Shown: positions 20,460 through 29,008 of the stretch, piece by piece
How positions within the stretch are numbered: the stretch's first letter is position 1
Layout: the number at the start of each line of letters is the position of its first letter
Origin: Mycolicibacterium litorale
GTDB taxonomy: Bacteria > Actinomycetota > Actinomycetes > Mycobacteriales > Mycobacteriaceae
Direction: 5' to 3'
DNA length: 64,000 nucleotides
Assembly (NCBI RefSeq): GCF_010731695.1
Contig: NZ_AP022586.1
Span: 2,480,001 to 2,544,000 of the forward strand
The notes under the pieces: generated by a model
Seen by the model: the letters and a program-made list of their open reading frames with translations, nothing else
Told to the model about the DNA's origin: nothing
Database searches by the model: none
Position numbers and translations under genes: made by a program

Positions 20460-22327
20460 CAGGCGTGCCCCTCGTCGTTGTCGTCGAACAGTGGTCGGAT
20501 GTCGCGGGCGGCCATGATCTCGTCGTTGCCGGTGCCGGCGGCGACCATCGGCCACACCTGCGCATCGGCGCCGACGGTGAAGTCGATCACCACCGGGCGG
20601 TCGTTGATGGCCTGGGCCTGCTTGATGACCTCGACGACGTCTTCCTCACGCTCACAACGCAATCCGACGCAGCCCAGGGCCTCGGCCAGCTTGACGAAGT
20701 CGGGGATGCGGCGGGAGTGGGTGGCCAGATCGGTCTGGCTGTACCGCTCTTCGTAGAACAGCGTCTGCCACTGGCGCACCATGCCGAGGTTGCCGTTGTT
20801 GATCAGCGCGACCTTGATCGGGATGCCCTCGATCGCGCAGGTCGCCAGTTCCTGGTTGGTCATCTGGAAGCAGCCGTCGCCGTCGATCGCCCACACCTCG
20901 GTGTCCGGGCGGCCCATCTTGGCGCCCATCGCCGCAGGCACGGCGAAGCCCATGGTGCCCAGACCGCCGGAGTTCAGCCACGTCTTGGGCTTCTCATAGG
21001 AGATGAACTGCGCCGCCCACATCTGGTGCTGTCCGACGCCGGCCACGTAGATCGCGTCCGGCCCGGCCAGCTTGCCCAGCGACTCGATGACGTACTCGGG
21101 CGAGAGGCTGCCGTCGCTCTGCGGGCCGTAGCTCAGCGGGTAGGTCGACTGCACCTCGCGCAGGTACGACCACCACGAGTCGATGTTGATCGACTCGACG
21201 GCGTTGTCGCGGCGCAGCACCTCGATCAGTTCGGTGATCACGGCCTTCACATCACCCACGATCGGCACGTCGGCGTGGCGGTTCTTGCCGATCTCGGCGG
21301 GGTCGATGTCGGCGTGGATCACCTTGGCGTCCGGGGCGAACGAATCCAGCTTGCCGGTCACCCGGTCGTCGAAGCGGGTGCCCAGCGCGATGAGCAGGTC
21401 GCTGCGCTGCAGGGCGGCCACGGCCGAGACGGTGCCGTGCATACCGGGCATGCCCAGGTTCTGCGAGTGGCTGTCCGGGAACGCGCCGCGCGCCATCAGC
21501 GTGGTCACCACCGGGATACCGGTCAGCTCGGCCAGTTCGAGCAGCTGCTCGCTGGCCTCGCCGCGGATGACGCCGCCGCCGACGTAGAGCACCGGTTTGC
21601 GGGCCGCGGCGATCAGCTTCGCGGCCTCCCGGATCTGCCGGTTGTGCGGTTTGGTGTTCGGCTTGTAGCCGGGCAGGTCGATCTGCGGGGGCCAGCTGAA
21701 CGTGCACTGCCCCTGCAGGATGTCCTTCGGGATGTCGACGAGCACCGCGCCGGGCCGCCCGGTGGAGGCGATGTGGAACGCCTCGGCCAGGGCACGCGGG
21801 ATCTCGTCGCCGTTGCGCACCAGGAAGTTGTGCTTGGTGATCGGCATCGTGATGCCCGAGATGTCGGCTTCCTGGAACGCGTCGGTGCCGATCAGCCCGC
21901 GTCCGACCTGCCCGGTGATCGCGACCACGGGGATCGAGTCCATCTGGGCATCGGCCAACGGGGTGACCAGGTTGGTGGCGCCGGGCCCCGAGGTCGCCAT
22001 CATGACGCCGACCTTGCCGGTGGCGTGCGCGTAGCCGCTGGCGGCGTGGCCGGCGCCCTGCTCGTGGCGCACCAGCACGTGGCGCAACTTGCGCGAATCG
22101 AATAGCGGGTCATAGACCGGCAGGACGGCGCCGCCCGGGATGCCGAAGATGGTGTCGACGTCGAGCTCCTCGAGCGACCGGATCACCGCCTGGGCTCCGG
22201 TCATCTGTTCCGGCGCCAGGGTGCGGGGCCGGACCGTCTTCGGGGTGGTCGACTGGACGGCCGACACGGCCTGCTCGCTCTCAGGCGGGGTGGGCCGGTG
22301 CGGTGGTCGCGTGGTCGGTGCGCTCAC
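20459..22327 (-). CDS. ilvB: Acetolactate synthase catalytic subunit IlvB1
   Basis: Thiamine-diphosphate enzyme condensing pyruvate with pyruvate or 2-oxobutyrate, the first common step of branched-chain synthesis. 622 residues: a ~40-residue Pro/Thr-rich N-terminus, a pyrimidine-binding domain with catalytic glutamate in [20 protein letters not shown], a central FAD-type domain, and a PP domain with [18 protein letters not shown]...NNGNLG. The GTG at 22327 is preceded by an attenuated leader (22379-22504) that should tie expression to branched-chain aminoacyl-tRNA supply. Confidence 0.97.
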
Positions 22328-22378
22328 GGTGTCCTCTTGTCGTTTCTTCCTGGTGGAGTGGACGCGTTCTCGGGCAAG

Positions 22379-22411
22379 AAAAAACCCCCGACAGCGGGCT
22401 GCTGTTCGAGG
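22379..22411 (-). terminator. Attenuator terminator of ilvBNC
   Basis: On the minus strand a GC-rich stem (CCCTCGAACAGC...GCTGTCGGGGG) is followed directly by six T residues (22384-22379). This is a classical intrinsic terminator, rare in this genome, placed between the leader peptide and ilvB. Confidence 0.85.
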
Positions 22412-22413
22412 GT

Positions 22414-22470
22414 GGCGCGTCGATGCTGGTGGCTATGCCCGGCAGAGGGCCAGCGCGGCATCAACGCGCC
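22414..22470 (-). promoter_or_regulatory. Leader hairpin of the ilv attenuator
   Basis: GGCGCGTTGATGC (22458-22470), within the leader peptide codons, can pair with GCATCGACGCGCC (22414-22426) over 13 base pairs with one G-U. The right arm ends 3 bases before the terminator stem. A ribosome stalled at the Leu-Val-Val-Ile codons would sit just upstream of the left arm and could change the fold. The exact antiterminator pairing was not resolved. Confidence 0.65.
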
Positions 22471-22504
22471 AACCAATTACTACGAGCATGCCAGGGGTCT
22501 GCAT
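22433..22504 (-). CDS. ilvBNC leader peptide
   Basis: A 23-codon minus-strand frame from ATG 22504 to TAG. It contains MLVVIGWRVDAALALC, so Leu, Val, Val and Ile codons are consecutive (residues 7-10) and Val/Leu recur later. This is the composition expected of a branched-chain attenuation peptide. The ATG is 8 bases after the -10 hexamer, so it is probably leaderless. It is followed by the leader hairpin and a T-tract terminator upstream of ilvB. Confidence 0.85.
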   Translation of the reverse strand: MQTPGMLVVIGWRVDAALALCRA

Positions 22505-22512
22505 AACACTCG

Positions 22513-22542
22513 ACGGTAGCCTCCGCACTGGTCACTGGTCAA
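22513..22542 (-). promoter_or_regulatory. Putative ilvBNC promoter
   Basis: TTGACC (22537-22542) and TACCGT (22513-22518) are separated by 18 bases on the minus strand and point at the leader peptide. This is close to the mycobacterial SigA consensus. Confidence 0.65.
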
Positions 22543-22594
22543 ATTGCGGTCATGGGTGACGAAGGTGGTCGCGAGCGGTGCCAGAATTGGTGGG

Positions 22595-22993
22595 GTGAGC
22601 TCTTCTGACGCGTCGGCCCGCACCGCTCCGGTGGTCATCCGGATCCCGCGGACGGCACATCTGGCCGTCGGCTTCTTCACCCTCGGATTGATGTCGATCG
22701 TGCTGGCCAACCCGCGCTGGTTCGCTCCGCTGCTCGTGATCCCCGTGCTGGCGTCACTGCTCGTCATGCGGCTACGGACCGTCGCCGACCGCGACACCGT
22801 CACCGCCCGCACCCTGCTGGGCAGCCAGACGGTGGCGTGGGACGACATCGAGGGTCTGAAGTTCAGCAAGGCGAACTGGGCGCGCGCGACCCGCAGCGAC
22901 GGCTCCGAGCTGCGGCTGCCCGCGGTGACCTTCGCCACCCTGCCGCAGTTGACCGCGGCCAGCGGCGGACGGGTGCCCAACCCGTACGCGTGA
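22595..22993 (+). CDS. cfp6: Small membrane-anchored PH-domain protein (Cfp6 type)
   Basis: 132 residues. Two closely spaced hydrophobic segments (LAVGFFTLGLMSIVLA and WFAPLLVIPVLASLLVM) form a hairpin. A bacterial PH-like domain (DTVTARTLLGSQTVAWDDIEGLKF...LRLPAVTFATLPQLTAASGG) faces the cytosol. In M. tuberculosis the equivalent (Rv3004) is a low-mass culture-filtrate antigen in the same place, divergent from ilvB. GTG 22595 was chosen because an in-frame extension upstream runs into the ilv promoter. Function unknown. Confidence 0.8.
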   Translation: MSSSDASARTAPVVIRIPRTAHLAVGFFTLGLMSIVLANPRWFAPLLVIPVLASLLVMRLRTVADRDTVTARTLLGSQTVAWDDIEGLKFSKANWARATRSDGSELRLPAVTFATLPQLTAASGGRVPNPYA

Positions 22994-23002
22994 GGCGTAC
23001 GG

Positions 23003-23833
23003 CTACGCCAGGGGATTGGCGCCGTTGAGCAGCACCCACATCGCGACACCCAGCCCGATCCCGAGCAGCAGCGCGACGAACGACCCGACGAACGGGCGGC
23101 GTGCCCAGCCTCGGCCCGCGTCGAATCCGTAGCGTCCGGGGCCGGTCAGGATCAGCGCGGCGGCGACCACGATCAACGTCACCTGGAATTCGAAGCCGCC
23201 GGGCAGGAAGAACGGGAACCCCTCGGACTGGCCCGCCACACCGGCCAGCAGCGCGTTGATCAGGTAGGCCAGCGCGATCGCCGCCGCGACCGGCGTGAAC
23301 AGCCCGAGCACCAGCAGCACCCCGGCGCCGATCTGGGCGACGGCGCCGACATAGGTGAGGATCTTCGCGTGCTGGTAGCCGACCTCGGCCAGCGACTCCT
23401 GGAAGCCGCCCAGACCCGGGCCGCCCCACCAGCCGAACGCCTTCTGCAGGCCGTGGCCCACGAGCAGGACGCCGAGGCCGACGCGCAGGAGCATCAGACC
23501 CAGATCCTGGGTGCCGCGCCGGCGCGCCGCCCTGACGTGTTCGTCGTTGGCGTCGGGACCGATCTCGGTCGGCTCCGCCCCGTACGGCATCATCGGGTGG
23601 CTGGGAGCGGGCTGCACGTACGGCAACGGCTCGGGATCGTTCATCAGCCCGAACGCCGGAGGGGCCGGAGCACCCTTGTCCGAGTCGTAACGCGGGATCG
23701 CTGTGGTCTCGAAATCTCCGCCGTAGGTCGACGACGGCAGATCGTCTTCGGGGTCGACCAGGCTTGCCGAGGTCGGCCGGGCCGGATCGTCGGGCCGTTG
23801 CCAGGTGCGCGCGTCCTGGGGGTGACTGGTCAC
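23003..23833 (-). CDS. DoxX-family membrane protein
   Basis: 276 residues. A ~110-residue hydrophilic N-terminus rich in Pro, Asp and Arg is followed by a DoxX domain of four helices (LGLMLLRVGLGVLLVGHGLQKAFGWWGGPGLGG...ILTYVGAVAQIGAGVLLVLGLFTPVAAAIAL) and a last helix VGSFVALLLGIGLGVAMWVLL. The M. tuberculosis equivalent Rv3005c was described as the membrane part of an oxidoreductase complex with SodA and SseA against oxidative stress; no partner gene is here. GTG at 23833 has TACCCT 7 bases upstream, so it is likely leaderless. Confidence 0.85.
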   Translation of the reverse strand: MTSHPQDARTWQRPDDPARPTSASLVDPEDDLPSSTYGGDFETTAIPRYDSDKGAPAPPAFGLMNDPEPLPYVQPAPSHPMMPYGAEPTEIGPDANDEHVRAARRRGTQDLGLMLLRVGLGVLLVGHGLQKAFGWWGGPGLGGFQESLAEVGYQHAKILTYVGAVAQIGAGVLLVLGLFTPVAAAIALAYLINALLAGVAGQSEGFPFFLPGGFEFQVTLIVVAAALILTGPGRYGFDAGRGWARRPFVGSFVALLLGIGLGVAMWVLLNGANPLA

Positions 23834-23960
23834 GCCTGCCAGGGTAAGTGCTGATCATCGCGGAATCGTGTATTTACCACGGCGCTTCTACCGTTGTCTT
23901 CGGGGTGTGCGCCGCGACCGGCGTGGCGCGTCCGCGCCGAGAATCCGTAACCTGGCCAGC

Positions 23961-25082
23961 ATGAGAACGCGCCGTCCGCTCACGGGTGTGGCAGCTCTGC
24001 TGTGCGTCACGGTGCTGTTCGGGTCGGCCTGCGCGCGGTTCGACGCCGCCCAGTCGCAGCCGTTCACCACGGAACCGGAGCTGCGTCCCGGCCCGACGTC
24101 GTCGGAACCGCCGCCCCCTCCCCTGCCCGCCAAACCGTTTCCCAAGGCGTGTCCGGCGCCCGGGGTGATGCAGGGCTGCCTGGAGAGCACAAGCGGGTTG
24201 ATCATGCTGCCGGACAGCCAGTCCGCGCTGGTCGCCGAGCGCACCACCGGCGCGGTCAAAGAGGTGTCGGTGCGCGCCGAACCGAAGGTGAAGACGACGA
24301 TCCCGGTGGACCCGTCCGGCGACGGCGGGCTGATGGACATCGTGTTGTCGCCCACCTACACCCAGGACCGGCTGATGTACGCCTACGTCAGCACGCCGAC
24401 CGACAACCGGGTGGTGCGCATCGCCGACGGCGATGTGCCCAAGCCGATCCTGACCGGCATTCCGAAGGGCGGCACCGGCAACACCGGTGCGTTGATCTTC
24501 ACCAGCCCCACCACACTGCTGGTGCAGACCGGGGACGCCGGTGACCCGGCGGCCGCCGCCGATCCGGCCTCGCAGGCGGGCAAGGTGCTGCGCATCGAGC
24601 AGCCCACGACGGTCAACCAGGCGCCGACCACCACCGCGATGAGCGGGCTGGGCCCGGGCGGTGGCATGTGCATCGACCCGTCCGACGGTGCGCTCTACGT
24701 CACCGACCGCACGCCCACCGCCGACCGGCTGCAGAAGATGACGAAGGACTCGAAGATCTCGACGGTGTGGACGTGGCCCGATCGGCCGGGTGTCGCCGGC
24801 TGCGCCGCGCTGGACGGCACCGTGCTGGTCAACCTCGTCAACACCAAACAGACCGTCGCGGTGCGGCAGGCGCCGGACACCGGCGCGGTGACCGGCCAGC
24901 CCGAGGTGATCCGCCAGGACACCCGCGGGCACGCCTGGGCGCTGGCGCTGTCGGCGGACGGCAACGTGTGGGGTGCCACCGTGAACAAGACTGCGGGCGA
25001 CGCCGAGCGCCTCGACGACGTGGTCTTCCCCCTCTTCCCGCAGGGCGGCGGGTTCCCGCGCAGCAACGCCGACAACACCTAG
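23961..25082 (+). CDS. lppZ: Lipoprotein LppZ, beta-propeller of glucose/sorbosone dehydrogenase type
   Basis: 373 residues. Signal peptide with lipobox LFGSAC, so the mature cysteine is residue ~22. A Pro-rich linker (SSEPPPPPLPAKPFPKACPAPG) follows, then a six-bladed propeller-like domain with GDGGLMDIVLSPTYTQDRLMYAYVS, TGDAGDPAAAADPASQAGKVLRI and GPGGGMCIDPSDGALYVTDRT. Anchored outside the membrane. The catalytic function is unproven. ATG 23961 has TAACCT 7 bases upstream. Divergent from the doxX gene as in M. tuberculosis (Rv3005c-Rv3006). Confidence 0.88.
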   Translation: MRTRRPLTGVAALLCVTVLFGSACARFDAAQSQPFTTEPELRPGPTSSEPPPPPLPAKPFPKACPAPGVMQGCLESTSGLIMLPDSQSALVAERTTGAVKEVSVRAEPKVKTTIPVDPSGDGGLMDIVLSPTYTQDRLMYAYVSTPTDNRVVRIADGDVPKPILTGIPKGGTGNTGALIFTSPTTLLVQTGDAGDPAAAADPASQAGKVLRIEQPTTVNQAPTTTAMSGLGPGGGMCIDPSDGALYVTDRTPTADRLQKMTKDSKISTVWTWPDRPGVAGCAALDGTVLVNLVNTKQTVAVRQAPDTGAVTGQPEVIRQDTRGHAWALALSADGNVWGATVNKTAGDAERLDDVVFPLFPQGGGFPRSNADNT

Positions 25083-25121
25083 GGAAACCACCGGGTGACG
25101 GCCACGCCGGCCGTAATGTGA

Positions 25122-25137
25122 TTCTCGAATGTGAGAA
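25122..25137 (+). promoter_or_regulatory. Palindrome TTCTC-N6-GAGAA upstream of the SDR gene
   Basis: TTCTC (25122-25126) and GAGAA (25133-25137) face each other, 24 bases before the SDR start. Similar GAGAAT/ATTCTC repeats lie in the thiolase-LLM promoter region (30276-30311), hinting at one regulator for the lipid genes. Pattern only. Confidence 0.3.
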
Positions 25138-25161
25138 GCGCACTCTCGGTGGAGGTGGTTG

Positions 25162-25950
25162 GTGACAGGACGCTGTGTGGACCGGGTGGCTCTGGTGACC
25201 GGCAGCAGCCGGGGCCTCGGCGCGGCGATCGCCACCCGACTGGCCGCCGAAGGGGCCACCGTCGTGCTGACGGCGCGCACCATGGAGCCCGACCCGAAAT
25301 ACCAGGGATCGCTGCGGCAGACGCGCGACGAGATACTCGCCGCGGGCGGCTCGGCGGTCGCCGTCCCCGCCGACCTGTCCCAGCCCGACGAGCGCGAGCA
25401 GCTGTTCGCGGAGGTGTGCGACTCCGTGGGTCCGCCGGACATCCTCGTCAACAACGCCGCGGTGACGTTTCTCCGGGGGCTGGACGGCTTCCCCGACAAG
25501 CGGGTCCGGCTGATGGTGGAGATGCATCTGCTCGCCCCGCTGCATCTGAGCCAGTTCGTGATCCCCGCCATGCGTGAGCGCGGCCGCGGCTGGATCCTCA
25601 ACGTGACGTCGGTGGGCGGCGATCTGCCGCCCGGTCCCCCGTTCTCCGAGTTCGACCGCACCGCCGGGTTCGGCGTCTACGGCACCGTGAAGGCCGCGCT
25701 CAACCGGTTGACCAAAAGCCTTGCAGCCGAACTATTCGATGACGGTATCGCCGTCAACGCCGCAGCACCCACCAACCCCGTGGCCACGCCCGGCGCCGGC
25801 ACGCTCGATCTGGCCAAGACCGACACCGAGGACATCGGCCTCATCGCTGAGACGGCGTTGCTCCTGTGCACCGGCGACCCGGCGACGATGACCGGACGGA
25901 TCGCCCACACCCAGTCATTCCTTCGCGAGGTCGGCCGGCTGAGTGAGTGA
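25162..25950 (+). CDS. Short-chain dehydrogenase/reductase
   Basis: 262 residues, classical SDR. The cofactor motif is ALVTGSSRGLGAAIATRLAAEG, then NNAAV and the catalytic residues in LNVTSVGG (Ser) and FGVYGTVKAALNRL (Tyr-x-x-x-Lys). An unusual ~10-residue insert (MEPDPKYQGSLRQTRDEI) follows the second strand. The start is GTG 25162, with GGAGG 6 bases upstream. Overlaps the kinase gene by 8 bases, so they are coupled. Likely oxidises a hydroxyacyl or hydroxy-lipid intermediate; substrate unknown. Confidence 0.88.
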   Translation: MTGRCVDRVALVTGSSRGLGAAIATRLAAEGATVVLTARTMEPDPKYQGSLRQTRDEILAAGGSAVAVPADLSQPDEREQLFAEVCDSVGPPDILVNNAAVTFLRGLDGFPDKRVRLMVEMHLLAPLHLSQFVIPAMRERGRGWILNVTSVGGDLPPGPPFSEFDRTAGFGVYGTVKAALNRLTKSLAAELFDDGIAVNAAAPTNPVATPGAGTLDLAKTDTEDIGLIAETALLLCTGDPATMTGRIAHTQSFLREVGRLSE

Positions 25951-26905
25951 CCTCGACGTCGAGGCCTTGAGCACGCGGTTGGCGACGCTCGGCATCTCCG
26001 ACGTCCAGCCGCTCGCCGGTGGTGCGTCGAGCCTGACCTTTCGGGCGAGCCAGGGCATGCGGCCGGTCGTGGTGAAAGTGGCTCCGCCCGGCCATGATCC
26101 GGTCGGTCACCGCGACGTCCTGCGGCAGGCCCGGATCATCGAGGCGCTGGCGGCGACGGACGTGCCGGTTCCCGAGGTGCTGGGGACGGACCGCGGCGCA
26201 CCACCCGAGGTGCCCCCGCTGTTCGTGATGTCACTGGCCGAGGGCGAGGCGTTCGAGCCGCTGTTCGATGCGGCTGCCGCCCCACATGACTCGGTGCCGG
26301 ATAGGTACCGGAGTGCGGCGCGGGTGATGGCCGCGCTGCATCGCGTCACACCGGCCGAGCTGGGGCTGACCGGCGAGCCGATCGGGGATGCCTGCGCGGA
26401 GGTGGACCGCTGGTCGGCCACCCTGCAGACCGTCGACCCGCACCTGGTTCCCGATTGGGGTCGCGTCCGGGACGCCCTTCGAGCCTCGGCTCCCGCGCCC
26501 GTGCGGGCCAGCGTGGTGCACGGCGACTTCCGGCTCGGCAACCTCGTGGCGCGCGGGGCGCGGATCACGGCGGTGATCGACTGGGAGATCTGGTCGGTCG
26601 GCGATCCGCGGGTGGACGCCGGCTGGTTTCTCGTCAACGCCGATCCGGCCACCTACCGCAGGCCGAGCCCGTACGTCGAGGTGGTGCCGCCGATCGCCGA
26701 ACTGGCCGCCTGCTACACCGACGCGGTCGGCGCCGCCGTGCCCGACCTGAGGTGGTTCATGGCGCTGGCGTGCTTCAAGTCGGCGGCCACCTGGTCGCTG
26801 ATCGTCAAACACAATCGCCGAAGGTCCCGTCCCCGCGCGGAACTCGAGGAGATGGCGTCCGCACTGCCCGGCCTGCTCAGGCGGGCAACGGATCTGCTCG
26901 GGTGA
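25943..26905 (+). CDS. APH-family kinase (ACAD10/LvaA-like phosphotransferase)
   Basis: 320 residues of the aminoglycoside-phosphotransferase/choline-kinase fold. The N-lobe is VQPLAGGASSLTFRASQGMRPVVVKVAP. The catalytic loop is VVHGDFRLGNLVARG (~190-204; catalytic Asp and Asn) and the metal-binding motif AVIDWEIWSVGDPRVD. This subfamily accompanies acyl-CoA dehydrogenases. Known examples phosphorylate 4-hydroxyacyl-CoA so that the dehydrogenase partner can eliminate phosphate. Here an acyl-CoA dehydrogenase gene ends one base away on the other strand. GTG 25943 overlaps the SDR stop by 8 bases. Antibiotic resistance is unlikely. Confidence 0.85.
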   Translation: MSDLDVEALSTRLATLGISDVQPLAGGASSLTFRASQGMRPVVVKVAPPGHDPVGHRDVLRQARIIEALAATDVPVPEVLGTDRGAPPEVPPLFVMSLAEGEAFEPLFDAAAAPHDSVPDRYRSAARVMAALHRVTPAELGLTGEPIGDACAEVDRWSATLQTVDPHLVPDWGRVRDALRASAPAPVRASVVHGDFRLGNLVARGARITAVIDWEIWSVGDPRVDAGWFLVNADPATYRRPSPYVEVVPPIAELAACYTDAVGAAVPDLRWFMALACFKSAATWSLIVKHNRRRSRPRAELEEMASALPGLLRRATDLLG

Positions 26906-26906
26906 C

Positions 26907-28208
26907 TCAGCGCGTGCGCGGGACCCCGGCCAGCCGGTCGGCGAACTTCTCCTCCGCCTCCGCACGCAGCCGCAGGAGATGCTCGGACGGGAAGACGTCC
27001 GGGGCGGGTGCGACATCGGCGAGCAGCAGGCGGGCCAACGTCACCTTGTGCACCTCGGTCGGCCCGTCGGCGAGCCCGAGGACGAATGACTCGGTGAGGT
27101 ACCGCACGAACGGCATCTCGTGGGACGTCCCGAGTGAACCGTGGATCTGCAACGCCCGGGCGGATACGTCGTGCAGCACCTTCTGCATCATCGCCTTGAC
27201 GGCCGAGATGTCGGCGCGCACCGCCTTGTAGTCGTTGTACTGGTCGATCTTCCACGCGGTCTGCAGGGTCAGCAGCCGGAACGCCTCGATCTCCATCCAC
27301 GAGTCCGCCACCATCTGCTGGACCATCTGCTTGTCGGAGAGCATGCCGCCCTGGGTGTACCGCGACACCGCCCGCTCCCGGATCATGTCGAAGATCCGGC
27401 GCACCAGGCCGACCGTGCGCATCGCGTGGTGGATGCGGCCGCCGCCGAGGCGGGTCTGGGCCACCACGAACGCCCCTCCACGCGGCCCCAGCATGTGGTC
27501 GGCGGGCACGCGCACGTTCTCATACCGCACGTAACCCTCACGCCCACCGCCGTCGAGTGGCTGGTAGCCCAGTCCGACATCGCGCACGACGTTCACGCCG
27601 GGCGTGCCACCGGGCACGACGAACATCGAATACCGCTGATACGGAGGGGCATCCGGATCCGTCATCGCCATCACGATGATGAAGGACGCCATCGACGCGA
27701 ACGACGAATACCACTTCTCGCCCTTGATCACCCAGTGGTCGCCGTCCTCGACGGCGGTCGTGGTGAAGACCTTCGGGTCCGCCCCGCCGTGTGGTTCGGT
27801 CATCGAGAAACACGACACGATCCGGTTGTCCAGCAACGGCTCGAGGTAACGCTGCTTCAGCTCGGGAGTGCCGTAGTGCGCGAGGATCTCGCTGTTGCCG
27901 GAGTCAGGCGCCTGCGAGCCGAACACGATGGGCGCACACTCGGACCGGCCCAGGATCTCGTTGAGCAGCGCCAGCTTCACCTGGCCGTAGCCCGGCCCAC
28001 CGAGGTGTGGACCGAGATGGGTGGCCCACAGCCCGCGGTCCTTGACGATCTGCTGCAGTGGTGGGATCAGTGCCTGACGCACCGGATCGTTGAGGTCGTG
28101 CGACTCCGCGACGATGAGATCGATGGGTTCGCACTCCGAGCGGACGAACCCGTCGACCCACGCCAGTTGCTCGTCCCACTCGGGGTCGGTCGAGAAATCC
28201 CATGCCAT
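26907..28208 (-). CDS. Acyl-CoA dehydrogenase (ACAD10/11-like)
   Basis: 433 residues covering the helical N-domain, the beta-domain with CFSMTEPHGGADPKVFTTTA and DGDHWVIKGEKWYSSFA (FAD contacts), and the C-domain with IHHAMRTVGLVRR, LQIHGSLGTSHEMPFVRYL and the terminal LGLADGPTEVHKVTLARLLL. No obvious catalytic glutamate of classical fatty-acid members could be assigned, in line with the ACAD10/11 branch. ATG 28208 has AGGGGA upstream. Third gene of thiolase-hydratase-dehydrogenase, and convergent with the kinase gene by one base. Confidence 0.88.
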   Translation of the reverse strand: MAWDFSTDPEWDEQLAWVDGFVRSECEPIDLIVAESHDLNDPVRQALIPPLQQIVKDRGLWATHLGPHLGGPGYGQVKLALLNEILGRSECAPIVFGSQAPDSGNSEILAHYGTPELKQRYLEPLLDNRIVSCFSMTEPHGGADPKVFTTTAVEDGDHWVIKGEKWYSSFASMASFIIVMAMTDPDAPPYQRYSMFVVPGGTPGVNVVRDVGLGYQPLDGGGREGYVRYENVRVPADHMLGPRGGAFVVAQTRLGGGRIHHAMRTVGLVRRIFDMIRERAVSRYTQGGMLSDKQMVQQMVADSWMEIEAFRLLTLQTAWKIDQYNDYKAVRADISAVKAMMQKVLHDVSARALQIHGSLGTSHEMPFVRYLTESFVLGLADGPTEVHKVTLARLLLADVAPAPDVFPSEHLLRLRAEAEEKFADRLAGVPRTR

Positions 28209-28220
28209 CGACGAGTCCCC

Positions 28221-29006
28221 TCACGTTCGCTTCGCGGTCCACGGTTGCCGCCGCGCCGCCGCGTCATCGGTCGCATGCGATAGCACCTGATTGCGGTTCT
28301 CCAGCTCCAGCGCGGCGTCGAGGCTCGCGGCGTCGGTGTTCACGTGCAGCGCCCGTTTGGTCAACTGCACCCCGAACGGCGAGAGTCCGGCCACCAGCGC
28401 GGCGAGTTCGACCGCGCGGTCGACCAGGGCTCCGGAGCCCACCAGTTGGGACACCAGTCCGCGGCGGTCGGCCTCGTCGGCGGTGACCGTGCGGCCGGTC
28501 AGCATCCAGTCCGCCGCCACGCTCGTGCCGACGATGCGGGGCAGGTGGTAGCTCATGCCCATCTCGGCTCCGGACAACCCCAGCAGAATCGCGGCATTAC
28601 CGAAAGAGGCTGCGGCCGAACAGATCCGAATATCGGCGGCCAGGCACAGCGCGAGCCCGGCGCCCACACACGGACCGTTGACGGCGGCGATCACCGGTTG
28701 GGGCAGCGCCCGCAGCGCCTGCGGCAGGGCCGCCATCGTCTCCTGGAAACGCATCCGGTCCAGGGCGGGCGCATCCGCCTCGAGCATGCCGGGCCCGAAG
28801 TCGCGCACGTCGATGCCCGAACAGAACCCGCGTCCGGCGCCGGTGAGCACGACCGCGTGCGTGCCGGTGTCGGTGCGCAGCGCGGCCAGGGTGGCGGCCA
28901 GTTCGCGCACCATCACCTCGTTCAGCGCGTTGAGGCGTTCGGGCCGGTTGAGGGTGAGTACAGCGACACCCGCGCAGGGGGTCGTCATGGTGACGGGGGC
29001 GGCCAC
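28221..29006 (-). CDS. Enoyl-CoA hydratase/isomerase
   Basis: Crotonase-fold enzyme of beta-oxidation. 261 residues from GTG 29006; an ATG at 28988 would give 255. Motifs are LTLNRPERLNALNEVMV, the oxyanion-hole pair in AVVLTGAGRGFCSGIDV and AAVNGPCVGAGLALCLAADIRI, and the catalytic-loop region ILLGLSGAEMGMSYHLPRIVG. One hydratase glutamate position is occupied by E in SGAEMG. The start lies two bases after the thiolase stop and 12 bases separate its stop from the acyl-CoA dehydrogenase, so they form one operon. Confidence 0.9.
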   Translation of the reverse strand: MAAPVTMTTPCAGVAVLTLNRPERLNALNEVMVRELAATLAALRTDTGTHAVVLTGAGRGFCSGIDVRDFGPGMLEADAPALDRMRFQETMAALPQALRALPQPVIAAVNGPCVGAGLALCLAADIRICSAAASFGNAAILLGLSGAEMGMSYHLPRIVGTSVAADWMLTGRTVTADEADRRGLVSQLVGSGALVDRAVELAALVAGLSPFGVQLTKRALHVNTDAASLDAALELENRNQVLSHATDDAAARRQPWTAKRT

Positions 29007-29008
29007 CG

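Noticed and set aside
25943..26905. Aminoglycoside resistance gene
   Set aside because: The APH fold is present, but the context with acyl-CoA enzymes and the subfamily motifs point to a lipid-linked kinase.
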